A stretch of DNA of 64,000 bases from contig NMRB01000937.1 of assembly GCA_002633025.1 (NCBI GenBank), forward strand, positions 122,183 through 186,182. Reading direction: 5' to 3'. A program made the position numbers and the translations under genes. This DNA is from Notospermus geniculatus. Lineage: Eukaryota > Nemertea > Pilidiophora > Heteronemertea > Lineidae. Below, piece by piece: positions 18,813-31,234 of the stretch (positions are counted from its first letter, which is position 1; each line of letters starts with the position of its first letter). The notes under the pieces were generated by a model. That model worked only from the letters and a program-made list of their open reading frames with translations. It ran no database searches and was not told where the DNA came from.

Positions 18813-19272
18813 TTGAGTTTTTTCACGCGTTCAGCACGACACCAGCATCAGAATGATCCTTGCGACATCTGGTGGTCAGATCCCACAGCAGCAAACCCTC
18901 CACGTCGTGGCGCGCACTCGGGCATGTCGGGGCATCATGATTTTCCCTCCATACTCAGAACGGCATTTCACACAACTTTATCAGTAGTGAGATGGCACGC
19001 GAATCATCTTGTAGGCGGTCATTTGATCAGTGGGTTGTCTGTCATCTTTTCTGATCAAATATTTGATCATATGCCATACAACAAGATAAACGAAGATCCG
19101 GACACGCGCTGCATGGATTTTATTGAATTGGTGTTTAAGATGATCAATGAGAGAGTCAGACGTCTGCTCTTTTGATGGCACTAATGTCAGTAACACCACG
19201 TGTGATGTTGACAATCATCTCAAAGCACTGCAGGGCCCGTGTTGGACAATTTAAGATTGGATTACATAGGCC

Positions 19273-19648
19273 TAAAGGTCTAGGCCTACAGGCTTGGTAC
19301 CTGCATAACGCAAGGCGGCGCTACAATCGATCCGACCGAAAGTCGTCATGACGTCACTTTTGTCTCAGTTGATGTCACACTCCTTCGCAGAGGTCAGTGC
19401 TCCACTACGTTACGCTATACTGACTCTGCCAACATACGGCCGAACTATTTCCATATCCTCATATGGCAATCGGAAGTCCTTATAAGGTCATCGCAAGGGA
19501 ACGCAACCCCGTCTCAAGCCAAAATCGCAACAGTGGATCACCCGCTTAAAGGTCTAGGCCTACAGGCTTGGTACCTGCATAACGCAAGGCGGCGCTACAA
19601 TCGATCCGACCGAAAGTCGTCATGACGTCACTGTTGTCTCAGTTGACG
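19273..19648. repeat. direct repeat pair, 102 bp each
   Basis: 19273-19374 and 19547-19648 are nearly identical, from TAAAGGTCTAGGCCTACAGG to CTCAGTTGA(T/C)GT. The 172 bases between them are unique. Confidence 0.9.
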
Positions 19649-19950
19649 TTGGCCAGCCATTTTTTCTTGCTGGCTCTACCTTAGGGCATCCAGAAGAAAT
19701 CAGGTCCTCTTAAGCAATCTGGTACGCACAATATGGGTGGAGGGGGGCACTCCCTAGTAAAATGTTGACCATTACACCATCAACACAAGCGAGACTCTGA
19801 ACGCGAACAATACCTTTCCAGCCAATGAATATTAATGAATCAACCTTGGTTTCCGTACAAACATGCTCAGTACATCAACAGTTGCCTAATAACCAACACC
19901 AGGCGTAACCAAAAGGAAAATGGTAGAATGGATACAGATAGAGTCCAAAA

Positions 19951-19993
19951 GTTAGGATTAGGGTTAGGATTAGGGTTGGGGTTAGGGTTAGAG
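19951..19993 (+). repeat. interstitial telomeric repeat
   Basis: About seven units alternating TTAGGG, TTAGGA and TTGGGG. TTAGGG is the ancestral metazoan telomere unit. The degeneracy points to an old insertion rather than a chromosome end. Confidence 0.85.
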
Positions 19994-20036
19994 GACTCAG
20001 CTCAGTCTATTCTAGAGTCTTGTACTGTTAAGTGCC

Positions 20037-20083
20037 AGCCTGAAGAAGACCCCGGTTGGGGTCGAAAATTTGCAAAATCTGGA
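20037..20083 (+). repeat. retroelement-like 3' motif CCTGAAGAAGACCCC...GGGGTCGAAA
   Basis: Short stem (GACCCC/GGGGTC) bracketed by CCTGAAGAA and GAAAATTTGC. Other copies: 27,298, 38,948 and 52,094. All lie on the plus strand and are followed by (AT)TTGC and a CTGGAGG or TTTGGAGG tail. Family unknown to me. Confidence 0.6.
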
Positions 20084-20887
20084 GGTTTCCGTACAAACAT
20101 GCTCAGTACACCAACAGTTGCCTAATAACCAACACCAGGCGTAACCAAAACCTAAACTGACATTCGTGACGCTCAACTTGTAGTCTGCTGTTAGCCTATT
20201 AAATAAAGACCCTAACACCAGCTCGACTATCGTTGCTTCGGGACGGCCGCCCGTTCCTACGGCCCTGCAACCTACAATTTTCTCAAGTTGAAATTCGGAG
20301 AGTTGCGCCAAATTCACTTCCCGCCACTACGCATGCGCACTGCGGTTTATATGTATGTTCAGTGTCGAAATCTTGCGTGCGGAGAGAGACGCAGTTGTCA
20401 ATTTTCCCCTCAAAGATGCGCTCAAAACAAAAGGCAAGAAAACTGACTCAAGGTAGGAGGAAGCCGCCAAATTGTGTCTGAAAGGTTTCAGAGTGTTTGA
20501 TTGCAATTTCATGAGAAAATTGCTACTTTTTGAAGCATTTTTCTCCGAACGCTGACATCATCATCAATCAATGCATCCCGCGTGCCCCAGTCATCGTCTG
20601 CCTCAGAAAGTGAAAAGTTTGTTCCATTTTCGCCAAAAGTTCAAGTGTTTTTTAAGTGGTATTCTTATCTTTATGGAATGCATATATTAAACTTCATGAT
20701 GCAGTGCTTGTAGGAGTTCAGGGTACAAAGAGGTAACAGCCGATAACGGTACTTTAGGCTAGGGGCCAACACTGTATGCCTCTGCTATGCAGCTTTTAGG
20801 CTTAGATCTAACATCGCTGTACATTGGCGCTGATTATGGGGCCTAACTCAGCTAGGTCTGTTACCCGGTCTGTTATGTCTGTCAACA

Positions 20888-21239
20888 GTGTTTCTGCCAG
20901 GAATTTTTTAGGGGGGGGGGGGTAAAGAGAAAATTTGAGAGAATTCTTCTGTATAATACTTCCATGGTCAAAAACACAAATTTTGGCTTTAACTCATCTG
21001 CTCCCAGGTTTTCGCGGATTGTAACTTCTGATGAAGTTTTTGCAAAGCCATGGATATGAATTGGAAAAAAATTGAAGAAACATTCTTCAGGTAGTTCACA
21101 GGAACAACAGTTCTTCAAATATTTTTCTATCAATACCATAGTATGTGAGAAAACTTTGACAGAAGATACCATCTGCTGGACTCTGGGGACAGGTGAGTTA
21201 AGGAGGGACATCCCCCCTCCCCCCTCTGGCGGAAACACT
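20888..21239. mobile_element. CAGTGTTTCTGCC-terminus element, holding a nested TTAA MITE
   Basis: CAGTGTTTCTGCC on the left and GGCGGAAACACTG on the right are inverted. The ends are hAT-like. GTCAA occurs at both flanks (about 20,881 and 21,240), shorter than the 8 bases expected. The TTAA-flanked element 20,993-21,197 occupies most of the interior. Confidence 0.55.
20993..21197. mobile_element. TTAA-flanked MITE, CTCATCTG family (copy 1)
   Basis: TTAA at 20989-20992 and 21198-21201. Ends CTCATCTGCTCCCAGG and its diverged complement GGGGACAGGTGAG. Interior landmarks: GAAGAAACATTCTTCA, TTCTTCAAAT, GTGAGAAAAC, GAAGAT. Related copies are at 31,235 and 33,086. TTAA targets occur in piggyBac and Kolobok groups. 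Confidence 0.7.
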
Positions 21240-22092
21240 GGTCAATGTAGGGTCTAAAACCATGGTGTCTGCATTTGTTGGACATGGTGTGCAGTTATGT
21301 TATGCGGGTCTTTTGTTACAGTGTTTTTCATATCATTCTGGCCAAAGGTAGGCCTACTCAGTTCAACTAAGGAATGTGACCAGATCACGTTTACCAAAAG
21401 ATAGTGGTGTTGCACAACGCTGGATTATCCGTAGGGTTGGCGTAATCAGTAGCTCTTTCACGGTGTCAGCTAAAGCCAGTCAGCCATGACACTGGCTGCC
21501 GAGGGTTGTGCAGCATTCTTATTTGTGATCACACCATTACAGTTTAGTGACAAGAGGTCAGCCAAGTAGGCCTACCTTTGGCCAGATCTATCTGAAAAAC
21601 CCTAAACTTGAGAAATTCTGTGAAAAAATGAAACCAGTCAACCTGTTCTGGTGGGTTGGGGTTGGGGTGGAGAGAGAAAATAGTCTTGAATTCAATTCAG
21701 ATGTTTTCCTTCCCTCCTGGACCTTATGAATTTCACCAATATCTTGTTCTTTATTTGGTCCAACTTGCCAACCTTAGAGCAACCTGTGACTGGTTTTGCG
21801 GTGGAGGGTCATCTTTAGTTAGGGCTAAGTCAATTTTTGATAATGTGAGCTTTTTAATGGCGCTCTTTTACTGCAATACAGTGTGAAGGGCACTGCAATT
21901 ATCTCATCTTATAACTCGACATCAGGACTTGTTACATAAGCTGGAACTGAATTACCTTCAGTGCCAATGATTCATTCAAACTAAGATCTCCTTTTCCTTG
22001 TCAATTTCACAAATAGTAATTCACATGGCCCATTTGCATATTGATAACTGCAATGTAGATGCCCCTTGCGTTTCATAGCTGAGACTTATATC

Positions 22093-22393
22093 CAGTGTTC
22101 TCCACACCAGTTAAAATATTGGCGGCCCGCCCCTCTTAAAAATACCGACGGCAAAATCCGCCCTTCTTAAAAACGGCCCGCCCCTCTTAAAAATTTGTCC
22201 GCCCTAATATTTATGGTTTAGAATGCTCAGTTATACATCTCAGATGCTCAGAAAACGCATCTCAGGGCACCTAAAATCCAAATTTCGCTGGGGAGGCCCC
22301 CATACCCCCCCCCACCAGAAGGCGCCTCGCGAAGTGCCTTCGGCACCATGCCCACTGCAGCCCCTCTTAGACCAAAACCCATAGAGAACACTG
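22093..22393. mobile_element. CAGTGTTCTCCAC element (copy 1)
   Basis: The ends CAGTGTTCTC and GAGAACACTG are inverted. The interior has repeated CCGCCC(C)TCTTAAAAA words, CAGATGCTCAGAAAACGCATC, and a CCCCAGCGAAATTTGG-type block (as its complement). Copy 2 at 25,110 is in the opposite orientation. hAT-like ends; no clear 8-bp duplication. Confidence 0.7.
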
Positions 22394-22861
22394 AATCATT
22401 CATTCGCAGTGTGAAAGGTTCAAAACAAAAAAATTGACAAGCCCTTTGCCTTGTGGAGAAATGGTCATACCATTTGCATTGTAGAGTGACTGATATTTTG
22501 CTCATTCAATGAGAGAGGTAGTGTCTCTATAATAAACATGAATTTTTCTCCAAATCATTCAACAACAGCTTCATATAGTTTGGATATGATTCACTCATAG
22601 TGAAGGGTATTGATCAACTTTAACTGTGATTTGATACTAAGTATTCGTGTCTGGCATGAGTACCCTCTATCAGCCACATGTCACCTCATCAGACACCTGT
22701 TGCTGAAAACACCTGACAAGATGGCCACGTCATGTCAGAGAAATCGACATGGACGCCATCATCATTAGAAGTGAATTATGAGGTGTTTAATACATGATAC
22801 CAGAAAGACATGTCTTTATGATGATACTGATGATGACAGTATTGTATTGTATTGTATTTTT

Positions 22862-22925
22862 ACATCAGGGCCAAAGCCAAATAACATTATAGGCCATGCT
22901 AAGTATGGAAGAGGCCATCTCTGAC
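22862..22925 (+). repeat. SINE body relic
   Basis: Matches CATCAGGGCCGAAGCCATAG and the following GGCCATCTC of the SINE at 47,173, with substitutions and no head. Confidence 0.5.
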
Positions 22926-23822
22926 AATTTAGGCCTACAGCACATATGACATCACATGTGCTGTGCAATGGTCCCCTTGGGATGTAATTGTAATTAAAAT
23001 ACTTAAAATGATGAGTTTGCTGATGTTAAAAAAATATGACATGTTGCAGATATCAATGAATTTGAATGTAAAACGATACATGTATTTCAAAAATTCAAAA
23101 TTTTACACAATGAATGGAGTCCCCCTTTAACATCAACATTTGAGCCAAAATCTGTAGGTTGTCAGTTGCTAGCGCCACCTGTGATGAAGTGATCGCAGTG
23201 TTATGAGCCTAATCGTCCCTTTTAAATTTGGCCCATATTTTAGTCATGGACACTTGCTTATATAAGTAGATATGAAGGAGTCACCTCTAACAAGTGGAGA
23301 GGGAGGTGTGCTCCTTTTATGAATAAATCATAGAATACGATGCCTTCAGAATCTCAAGTGATGCTGATAATTAAACTTTCTGACAAGAATTACTCCAAAC
23401 TGACAGTTCATACTTCTGTTTTAAATAAGATTTATGACAAGTACACATGTGTAATGCAGCAGTATTCACATCATTTGGTCCTGATGAATAATTAATATGA
23501 AGCTTTTAAAGTTGGCAATGCGATGCTATGAAAACTTCAAGTGATTTTCATACAAATTGAAAGTGTGTCCTGTTTTAGCTTGTCTTGGGTATCGACGTCC
23601 GCACAACTTATTTCTGAGAGGAATACTACCTCCCATAAATGGATGGGCTTGTCATATGTCTGAATAATGCACACCCTTCACTGAATAAATCATAAGTTTT
23701 TGATGTGTGTTAATTAAGTTGGAGAGTTTAAGTGTTGCATTTGATGAGGACTGTTCCTTGGGCTTTGTTTCAGGCAAACAGCATCAAGTTGTTAATAAAT
23801 GCTGAAGTCTTTAGGGGGTGTG
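22926..23822. other. no gene seen
   Basis: A+T-rich. A CTCF-like core AGGTGGCGCT (minus strand) lies at 23,171-23,180. Confidence 0.4.
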
Positions 23823-24570
23823 NNNNNNNNNNNNNNNNNNNNNNNNNNNNNNNNNNNNNNNNNNNNNNNNNNNNNNNNNNNNNNNNNNNNNNNNNNNNNN
23901 NNNNNNNNNNNNNNNNNNNNNNNNNNNNNNNNNNNNNNNNNNNNNNNNNNNNNNNNNNNNNNNNNNNNNNNNNNNNNNNNNNNNNNNNNNNNNNNNNNNN
24001 NNNNNNNNNNNNNNNNNNNNNNNNNNNNNNNNNNNNNNNNNNNNNNNNNNNNNNNNNNNNNNNNNNNNNNNNNNNNNNNNNNNNNNNNNNNNNNNNNNNN
24101 NNNNNNNNNNNNNNNNNNNNNNNNNNNNNNNNNNNNNNNNNNNNNNNNNNNNNNNNNNNNNNNNNNNNNNNNNNNNNNNNNNNNNNNNNNNNNNNNNNNN
24201 NNNNNNNNNNNNNNNNNNNNNNNNNNNNNNNNNNNNNNNNNNNNNNNNNNNNNNNNNNNNNNNNNNNNNNNNNNNNNNNNNNNNNNNNNNNNNNNNNNNN
24301 NNNNNNNNNNNNNNNNNNNNNNNNNNNNNNNNNNNNNNNNNNNNNNNNNNNNNNNNNNNNNNNNNNNNNNNNNNNNNNNNNNNNNNNNNNNNNNNNNNNN
24401 NNNNNNNNNNNNNNNNNNNNNNNNNNNNNNNNNNNNNNNNNNNNNNNNNNNNNNNNNNNNNNNNNNNNNNNNNNNNNNNNNNNNNNNNNNNNNNNNNNNN
24501 NNNNNNNNNNNNNNNNNNNNNNNNNNNNNNNNNNNNNNNNNNNNNNNNNNNNNNNNNNNNNNNNNNNNNN
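23823..24570. other. assembly gap
   Basis: 748 consecutive N. Open frames that run through it are meaningless. Confidence 1.
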
Positions 24571-25109
24571 GTTCTTGAATGATAAATATCAGTGCATGTG
24601 TCACTGAGGGCCTTTAAGATTAAAATATACCGGTATGGGAAGTCCTTTAATTATTTTGAAGTTATAATACCACATGTAATTTAGTCTGGTTGGTGATCCT
24701 TCAGAGAGCCTTCATGGACTTGATGACCTCTGTGTCATGAAAAAAAAACGTCGACTTGGGCCTACATGTACATGCAAAGAGACTCCTGACAGATAATCTC
24801 CCAGATACTGAAATGAGTACATAATGAATGTTTAGACATTGCGGCCCTATCCCCAGAAAGGTGTGATGACAGTTAATAAGGCCTATAAGACATAGCAGCT
24901 TAGTACAGTTAATCCAAGTCTTTTTTGCTTTGAGTCAATTTGGATAATCAGTGTAGGCCTACTGAAGTATTAGACTTGAAGATTTGTTTGGGATTGTGAC
25001 AGTGGGTTATAGGTTTGGGACAATGCTGTCGATGACTATGGATAGATATGATGTAAATATAAGCCAAGGTGCAGTTTTCGTCATAAATTTTGTTTTCACA
25101 ATATGAATT
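24571..25109. other. no gene seen
   Basis: A+T-rich, with short motifs GTAGGCCTAC and TACATGTACATG only. Confidence 0.4.
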
Positions 25110-25418
25110 CAGTGTTCTCCACGGGTTTTGGTCTAAGAGGGGCGGCGGTGAGCCTGGTACCGAAGGCACCGCATGAGGAGCCAAAGGCGCCTTCTGGCGG
25201 GGGGTCTGAGGGCCCTCCCCCAGCGAAATTTGGATTTTAGGTGCTCTGAGATGCGTTTTCTGAGCATCTGAGATGCATAATTGAGCGATCTAAATCATAA
25301 ATATTAGGGCGGACGGATTTTTAAGAGGGGCAGACAAATTTTTAAGAGGGGCGGATTTTGCCGTCGGTATTTTTAAGAGGGCGGGCCGCCCTTTTTTTAA
25401 CTGGTGTGGAGAATACTG
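25110..25418. mobile_element. CAGTGTTCTCCAC element (copy 2)
   Basis: Reverse-complement relative of 22,093-22,393 across the assembly gap, sharing the GGCGCCTTCTGGCGGGG and GAGCATCTGAGATGC blocks. The right end reads GAGAATACTG. Confidence 0.7.
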
Positions 25419-27297
25419 GATGATTGGTGAATTTTGGGATTGGCGATATTGTGAATAATGAAGGATGGTGTCGATGTGTGACACATCATCCAGTTCAGCT
25501 AGAAAATGTTTAGTTTTTGTGTTCACAGCCTGTGCTCAAAACATATAATTTCCGATGACCAAGTACACTCTTCTAGTTTCTTGAGGCATTATCGAAGACA
25601 CAGTGACATCAACAGATGATTGTGTATAACACTGTTGAAGGCGACAAAGAATGATTGTTGGTCACACTTCGAAAGACAACTCTGTGAAATGATGTCGGAT
25701 GTGATGATTGAATACAATTAAAGGGGACATGAAGCTACAAAAAATGTACATTGTAAAAACTTGCAGATGAGATACAGGATGATAAAAAATAGGCCTACAT
25801 GTACATAGCATAAAGCTGGGGGTGGGGGTGGGAACCAATTTCACAACACTTGTCCAAATATATGACAGTCGGTATTACATAATTGATAGCCAAAAATAAA
25901 CATTGTCACACACCCATGATACAACTGTCCCATTGACAATAGCTGAACAGACAAAACTTCGAAAAACATTGGACATGATTATGCAACTTGGTATGTAGAC
26001 TTAGCTAGCAAAACAGTCCCAAAGTGCATGAAAAGGGACAGATAGCCATCCAAGGCTTATTTGGTCAATTGTCCATGATGTTTCTGTAAATTAGCTCCTT
26101 CATTTCTGCAGGGACACCTTTCAAAATATTATGATTGCTGACATAATTTCTGTAAATGGGGAGATTGTCAAGGCTAAAGTGAAATATGATGGGAACGGAC
26201 ATCCCTGTCCCTGCATAACTTCTGCTATTGCCAGGGGAACTGGGTTAAAAAGTGGTTGCCATAGCAGCCATTCCTGAATGCTGATGGTGCTGAATTTTGA
26301 TAGGCTTCTTCTACTACCCCCCCCCCCACACACACACACACCTTCCGCAGAGATTTCAGAACAATTCTTCCAATGGTTCTTTAGTTATCCTTCAGAAATG
26401 AAAAAGTCTATGGGTTAGACAGATGGACAGATGGACACTGTTCATGCATAAAAAGTGATTTTCCTTTCCTCTGTAGGCAGTTGAGAAACATCTCCTCAAA
26501 CATATGAGAAGTTAGCCTACCAGTCTCCATATTTTTCAACAGAGGGAGGACTAAGAAAAAAGATATTATTTTTATAGAAGACATTGTTCTTCCAACTCAA
26601 ATTTACTATGTAGTGTGTTTTGAAAAGTTTCTTTTTCGATGTTGTACCAGTTGCTAAGAAGGGCAAGAATTTGGCGAGAGTGTGATATTTTATCAACAGG
26701 TGGCACCACCAACTAATTCCGTCAATAACCTCTTGACATTGTTGGAAGTGGATTCTTCATTGTTAATGATCAACATTTTGAAAAAGCCCCAAGATACGAG
26801 CTTTGAGCCAGGAACGAACATCAAAATCCAATAAAATCAAAGAATTGTCAAGTGAAGAAGGAAACCACTGCTTGTCATGTTGGAAATTTTGCATATATTA
26901 TCCATGCCAGGATGAGGAAATCTTGAGAATCATTGAGCATTGGAGAAAAAATCCCACATCCGTCACCTGATCATCACATTCACAGGCACTTAATCTCCAA
27001 TTAAATATCATGCCATCATTTAATTGAGAAAACGAGTCCATATCTTGTGACTGGACAGTGATATCTCTAGTGTTATATCCGGCCCTTGATGGGACAATCC
27101 TGCTGAAACTGAATGCAACAATTTAAAGGTCAAGATAGTGGATTGAATTTAATATATATTTGATAAATTTATTTCCACAATAATACAGAAAATACAGAAA
27201 AATACAGAAACAAGGAGCACAAAAAAGCAATTCTGCTTATCAACTTGTGCGTCCTGCATGCATTGTCAGAACCAAAGAGAAGGCGATTGTAAAGTTC
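25419..27297. other. no gene seen
   Basis: Unique A+T-rich sequence. C9 plus (CA)n lies at 26,317-26,341. AGGTGGCACC at 26,698 resembles a CTCF core. Confidence 0.4.
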
Positions 27298-27340
27298 CAG
27301 CCTGAAGAAGACCCCACTTGAGGTCGAAAATTTGCTAACT
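27298..27340 (+). repeat. retroelement-like 3' motif (second locus)
   Basis: CCAGCCTGAAGAAGACCCC, then GAGGTCGAAAATTTGC; the stem is degenerate (CCCC/GAGG). Compare 20,037. Confidence 0.55.
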
Positions 27341-27392
27341 ATTCTGGAAATTGACTTTATATTCTTTATTCTGCATTGTCAGAAGGCGATCT

Positions 27393-27513
27393 TGGCTGGT
27401 ATTCATAAAAGTTAGCAAATGCTTTCACTTAGATTTGCACAGCGAGGTCCAGTGTAAATGTATTACAGAACTTGAAGTAAAAGCATCTGCTAGCTTTTAT
27501 GAATATCGGCCAA
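27393..27513. mobile_element. TATTCATAAAAG hairpin MITE (copy 1)
   Basis: Left TGGTATTCATAAAAGTTAGC and the reverse complement of the right end (GATATTCATAAAAGCTAGC) agree, as do the next ATGCTTT(T/C)ACTT bases. A third copy lies at 36,188-36,308. Confidence 0.8.
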
Positions 27514-27637
27514 TGGGTCACATGAATAAAGACTAGTAAATGCTTTTACTTGAATTTTGCTATATACAAATACATAGGCAATGCTGTACACATCTGAAGT
27601 AAAAGTATTTGCTAGTTTTTATTCATATGACCCATTG
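27513..27637. mobile_element. related hairpin MITE (copy 2), adjacent to copy 1
   Basis: Ends AATGGGTCACATGAATAAAG and TATTCATATGACCCATT. The inner arms TAGTAAATGCTTTTACTT and AAGTAAAAGTATTTGCTAG are related to copy 1. The two elements abut at CAATGGGTCA, so one probably inserted at the other's end. Confidence 0.75.
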
Positions 27638-30484
27638 TCTCTATCACAATAAAGATGGGTCCAATAACACTTTCGCTTTTTGCCGTTTGTCGATCAAAAT
27701 CTGCTTGAAATCATGTTTTTCGGTGACATCTGGGGGTATTTGCCTGCCCCTGTCCCTAAGCTTGTTACAGCCCTGGTGTTAGGGCCTCCAAGGTGTCTCA
27801 AGGTTCGGCATATCTGCATTTTGCAGTGGCTTCCTCAGCACACGAGTCAACCAGATTTCCATCTAGTAAAGCACAATTTGGCTTTAAACAATTTATAATC
27901 TATCTTCCATGTCCCAATGATCTTCCTGTCATATGAGTACCATTTAAATTTTCCGTTATTTGAGATTTTGTCTGTACCTTCGACCTTTTTTGTTTTTATC
28001 ATATCCTCGATTAGACTCCATGTATTTCCTGGTGTGGGAGTTCTGTGTCACCATAACTTGGTCATTTATGCCTGTGCTGATGTATAGGACTGCCTTGTCA
28101 AGAGACAGGTCTTCTCCTGAACAGTGACTTATGACTGGTTGTCCTGATCTGAAGAGGGAAGAGACCACTAGAAAAAGTGTCACTTTAATTGCTGTCTTTG
28201 ACCAGGGCACCCTGGATGAGGCCAATGATATTGTGTTTTCTGTTTTACAACAGCATAAAATACAGATCCTTGCATCCTGACTGACATGCAGGGTGCGTAC
28301 AAGGTCTTAAAAAGTCTTAAATTTGGCATTTTCATTTTCTTAAAAATAATTTCTGTGGGAAGGTCTTAAAAAGGTCTTAAATTTCATATCAAGGCAGTTG
28401 CAAAAAACATTTTGGTGGGAAATGCCGGGAAATTGCATCTCCGAGCTTCTAATATCCTATTTTTTTCAGCCCCCCCCCCCACTCGAGTAGCCGCCTTCTT
28501 GGTCACATTGATCCCCATCATTTTTTTCCTGTTGGAAATCCTGCCAGGGATCTGTTCAGGTGCTTCNAGATGCTGACGGAGAAAAATTCAACTGCTGCTG
28601 TTTAAATAGTTCTCTTGGAAAGTGTTGCTTGATTTGATTCAGAAGCATTTTCTGTAATTCTGGTTGGCTGCCTGATGTTGTGTTGTGCGACAGAGATACA
28701 GAAGATACGCCACGATGTGGTGGCAAAAACCCTCGTCAATCAATCCCAGCATGCATCATTGATCACATGCCAGTTATCAGTTCCGTGTTGCAACGATCCG
28801 AAGTCTATCAGAGCGTGCTGGCGCTCATCCATTATTTTGGGAAATCCAGATACGTTTGAGATTTATCAATTTCTGCGGTGACGATAATTCATCATCTATT
28901 CTACATCTTCTTCCATTTATCACGCAGGGATTTCATGACGTATGAACTCGCGCTATTTGAAAGCATAGATAAACCACACCACTAATGTGACCCCATGGGA
29001 TGGCCCATCTATCTTATAACGGATGCTGAAGCGTGGCGCGCTAACTTTTTTCGTCAATCGTGGCGCATTCTGTTGCCACGATATTCCACAACAAAACCTT
29101 ACGTCGCGGACTTCTGGCTTAATTATCTACCGAATCAAAGCCATAAATTTTCTCCGTGAAATAGTTGGAAGGTTGGTTTGTTTGTTAGAGGCACAAAGTG
29201 CGTTTCACCATCATCAATTAGAACATTGTAGCTTCATTAATGTTGTCATTTTGGGTTATGGATGGGACGTCATGGTAACATCTTGGCTTCTCAGATTATA
29301 ACAAGTCCCATTCATTAGTAAACATTTTGACTCGTGTTGGTGGTTGAAATTGATTTCAGATTATGATGGTCCACGTTGTACCTCACCAATCTACCGATCT
29401 CCAAACCTTGACATGATTGGTCAGGCTATCCATCACGTGACCTCTTGTTCCTAATGTTTCAGCCAGGATTTCAAAAGGGCAAGGCATTTTTAACCTGGGG
29501 CAAAAAAGAGCCAAGTGCTACTCCAGAAAAAAGGGCTAAAACTCTAACCGAAACTCTAAAAGAAGCCAAAACCAAATTTTTCTTTAAAAACCTGAACACC
29601 TTCTGATGACCTTGGTGATACATGTAACTCAGATTGAACCCTGAGAACACTGTTGATAAAAAAAGTGGATGTATAACCCCCTCCCCCAAATTAAGTCTTC
29701 ATCATCATTTGCTGTTCTACTAGGTACTAACTATTGTCAATATCAAGTGAAAGTGATGTCACAGTATCACAGTTGTTACCAAGGATAAGACCTGCATGAT
29801 CATCCACCGTTAAATTATCGCAAACCGTCGCGAAATTACGATGACAAACTGTCTATATTAAGGAGAGAATTGCTACAAAAGTTCTCATCAGTGTGTACGC
29901 AGCCGTGCAAAATGTCTCCTCTAAGATTTCCATCTCATTTGGTCCATGTCGATTCCTGTCTTGTCCATTAGCAGACGATTCACAAAAGATGCGGTAATTT
30001 TTGACATCACCATTTTACGTGTTTAACGTAGCGCGTTTGGAGTGTGCGAACAAGAGGCTCGTTCCCGTGACTCGTGGTCTTCCCTGTTCTCCTCGCCGGT
30101 GCTGTTCCCGATTAAATGTGTGAAATGGCCCGGGATGAAATCATGAACAATAATCCAGACTGTGGACATCCCTGATTACATGTTCCTCGTCCCGAGGCCT
30201 TTCTGGGGTACCAGATATCCACCTGGTGCTGTGTATATCTGTAGGGGGTAGAGAAAGTCATATTTTTTCCACGTTGTTGCCATCCGGTGAGGTATCCTTC
30301 CTGGATACACAGATATTTCAACCAAGAGATGTTTGTAACCTTGCTAAATGTTGAGGTATTGGTTATGTGATGCAGGAGGAAACCAGAGCTTCCTGGAAAA
30401 TCACCACCAGAGACAAAAGTACTTTTGGTTTGAAGTATGGCTTGGGTCTCACATTTTCTTTCGTTGTTGAGAGAAGAGTTTGGT
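27638..30484. other. no gene seen; one weak repeat
   Basis: At about 28,288-28,400, GCAGGGTGCGTACAAGG is followed by two (A)GGTCTTAAAAAGTCTTAAATT-like words, resembling the start of a CAGGG-ended hAT element. A single N lies at 28,567. Open frames are short and not protein-like. Confidence 0.4.
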
Positions 30485-30758
30485 ACAGTGTTCTGCACAC
30501 ATTGACCTCCTTTTCACGCTGCGTACCATCCGCTTACCACATGCAGCATCATGCGCGTACTGAGGTCGTATCTTCTGTGGATGTCGCACGGCGCCTTGGA
30601 AGGCACGTAATGAAGACATAACGTCATTTGTGTGGAGATGACGCGAAAAAGACGCGTGACGTGCCCGTACCATGCACAATGAAGTGCAGAGTACCTTCCA
30701 CGTGACATACGAGGAAGGTACGCAAATAATGGTAGGTCAACTGTGCTCTGTACTGTAC
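30485..30758. repeat. GCGTACCATCC repeat family (copy 1)
   Basis: Shares the order CTGCACA-ATTGACCT, GCGTACCATCC, TACCACATGCAG, TCATGCGCGTAC, GAAGGCACG(T/C)AATGAAGACATA, AGACGCGTG, GTACCAT, GGAAGGTACGCA and GGTAGGTCA with 31,826-32,190. About 75-80 percent identical by eye. Confidence 0.8.
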
Positions 30759-30811
30759 ATGTTTGTGAATATGAAATAGAAATCGGGTTTCCAAGGTGAA
30801 AGACATTGCTT

Positions 30812-30897
30812 CCTACCAGGATCGAACCCACGAACCCTCGCATATGGCATCAATCGCCAGCACTCAGGGGCACACGCCTTAAACCACTAGGCCAAAT
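30812..30897 (-). repeat. tRNA-derived SINE head or tRNA pseudogene
   Basis: On the minus strand: TGGCCTAGTGGTTTAAGGCG (A box), a variable region, then GGGTTCGATCC (perfect B box). The class II length suggests a Leu- or Ser-type ancestor. The acceptor stem is not paired, so it is unlikely to be a working tRNA. Confidence 0.65.
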
Positions 30898-30905
30898 CCC
30901 CATCT

Positions 30906-31012
30906 TCAAAGAGAAAACGTTGAAAGAAGATGTCGTCTGCTGGTCTAACAGATGAGTTAATATCACCCCTCGACAATGACTGTGTGAAGATTGCGTGATC
31001 AAAGACATGATC
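30906..31012. repeat. direct repeat of part of the 31.4-kb region
   Basis: 30915-31012 and 31376-31480 share AGAAGATGTCGTCTGCTGG, AGATGAGTTAAT and the following ~60 bases through GACATGATCTCAT. It consists of the right end of a CTCATCTG-family MITE plus its flank. Confidence 0.85.
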
Positions 31013-31234
31013 TCATGTTTGTGAAGTAGGTATTCATAAACTGTTAAAGCGAATCGAAAGCGGAATTTGTTTACATTTGGCTGGTGTTTGTCAACACAAA
31101 ATTCAGCCAATCAAAATGCACGAAAATTTCTTTGTTGACATTCTGGAGAAGTTTGTTTACATTTTTTCCTGAAAATTCGTCCCCTTTCAAATTCTATTTC
31201 TAAATCAAATTTTTTCGCTTTCGATTCGCTTTAA

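Larger units (their letters stand above)
19848..20150. repeat. 67-bp direct repeats flanking an interstitial telomeric tract
   Basis: 19848-19914 and 20084-20150 differ at one position (T/C). Between them lie a TTAGGG-type tract (19951-19993) and the CCTGAAGAAGACCCC motif (20037). The arrangement resembles a break-repair insertion or a retroelement insertion with an unusually long duplication. Confidence 0.85.

Noticed and set aside
23732-24607. Long open frames of about 250-290 codons
   Set aside because: They run through 748 N and have no sequence content.
28288-28400. Complete CAGGG-ended hAT element
   Set aside because: Only a left-end-like sequence and two internal repeats are visible; no right end or duplication found.
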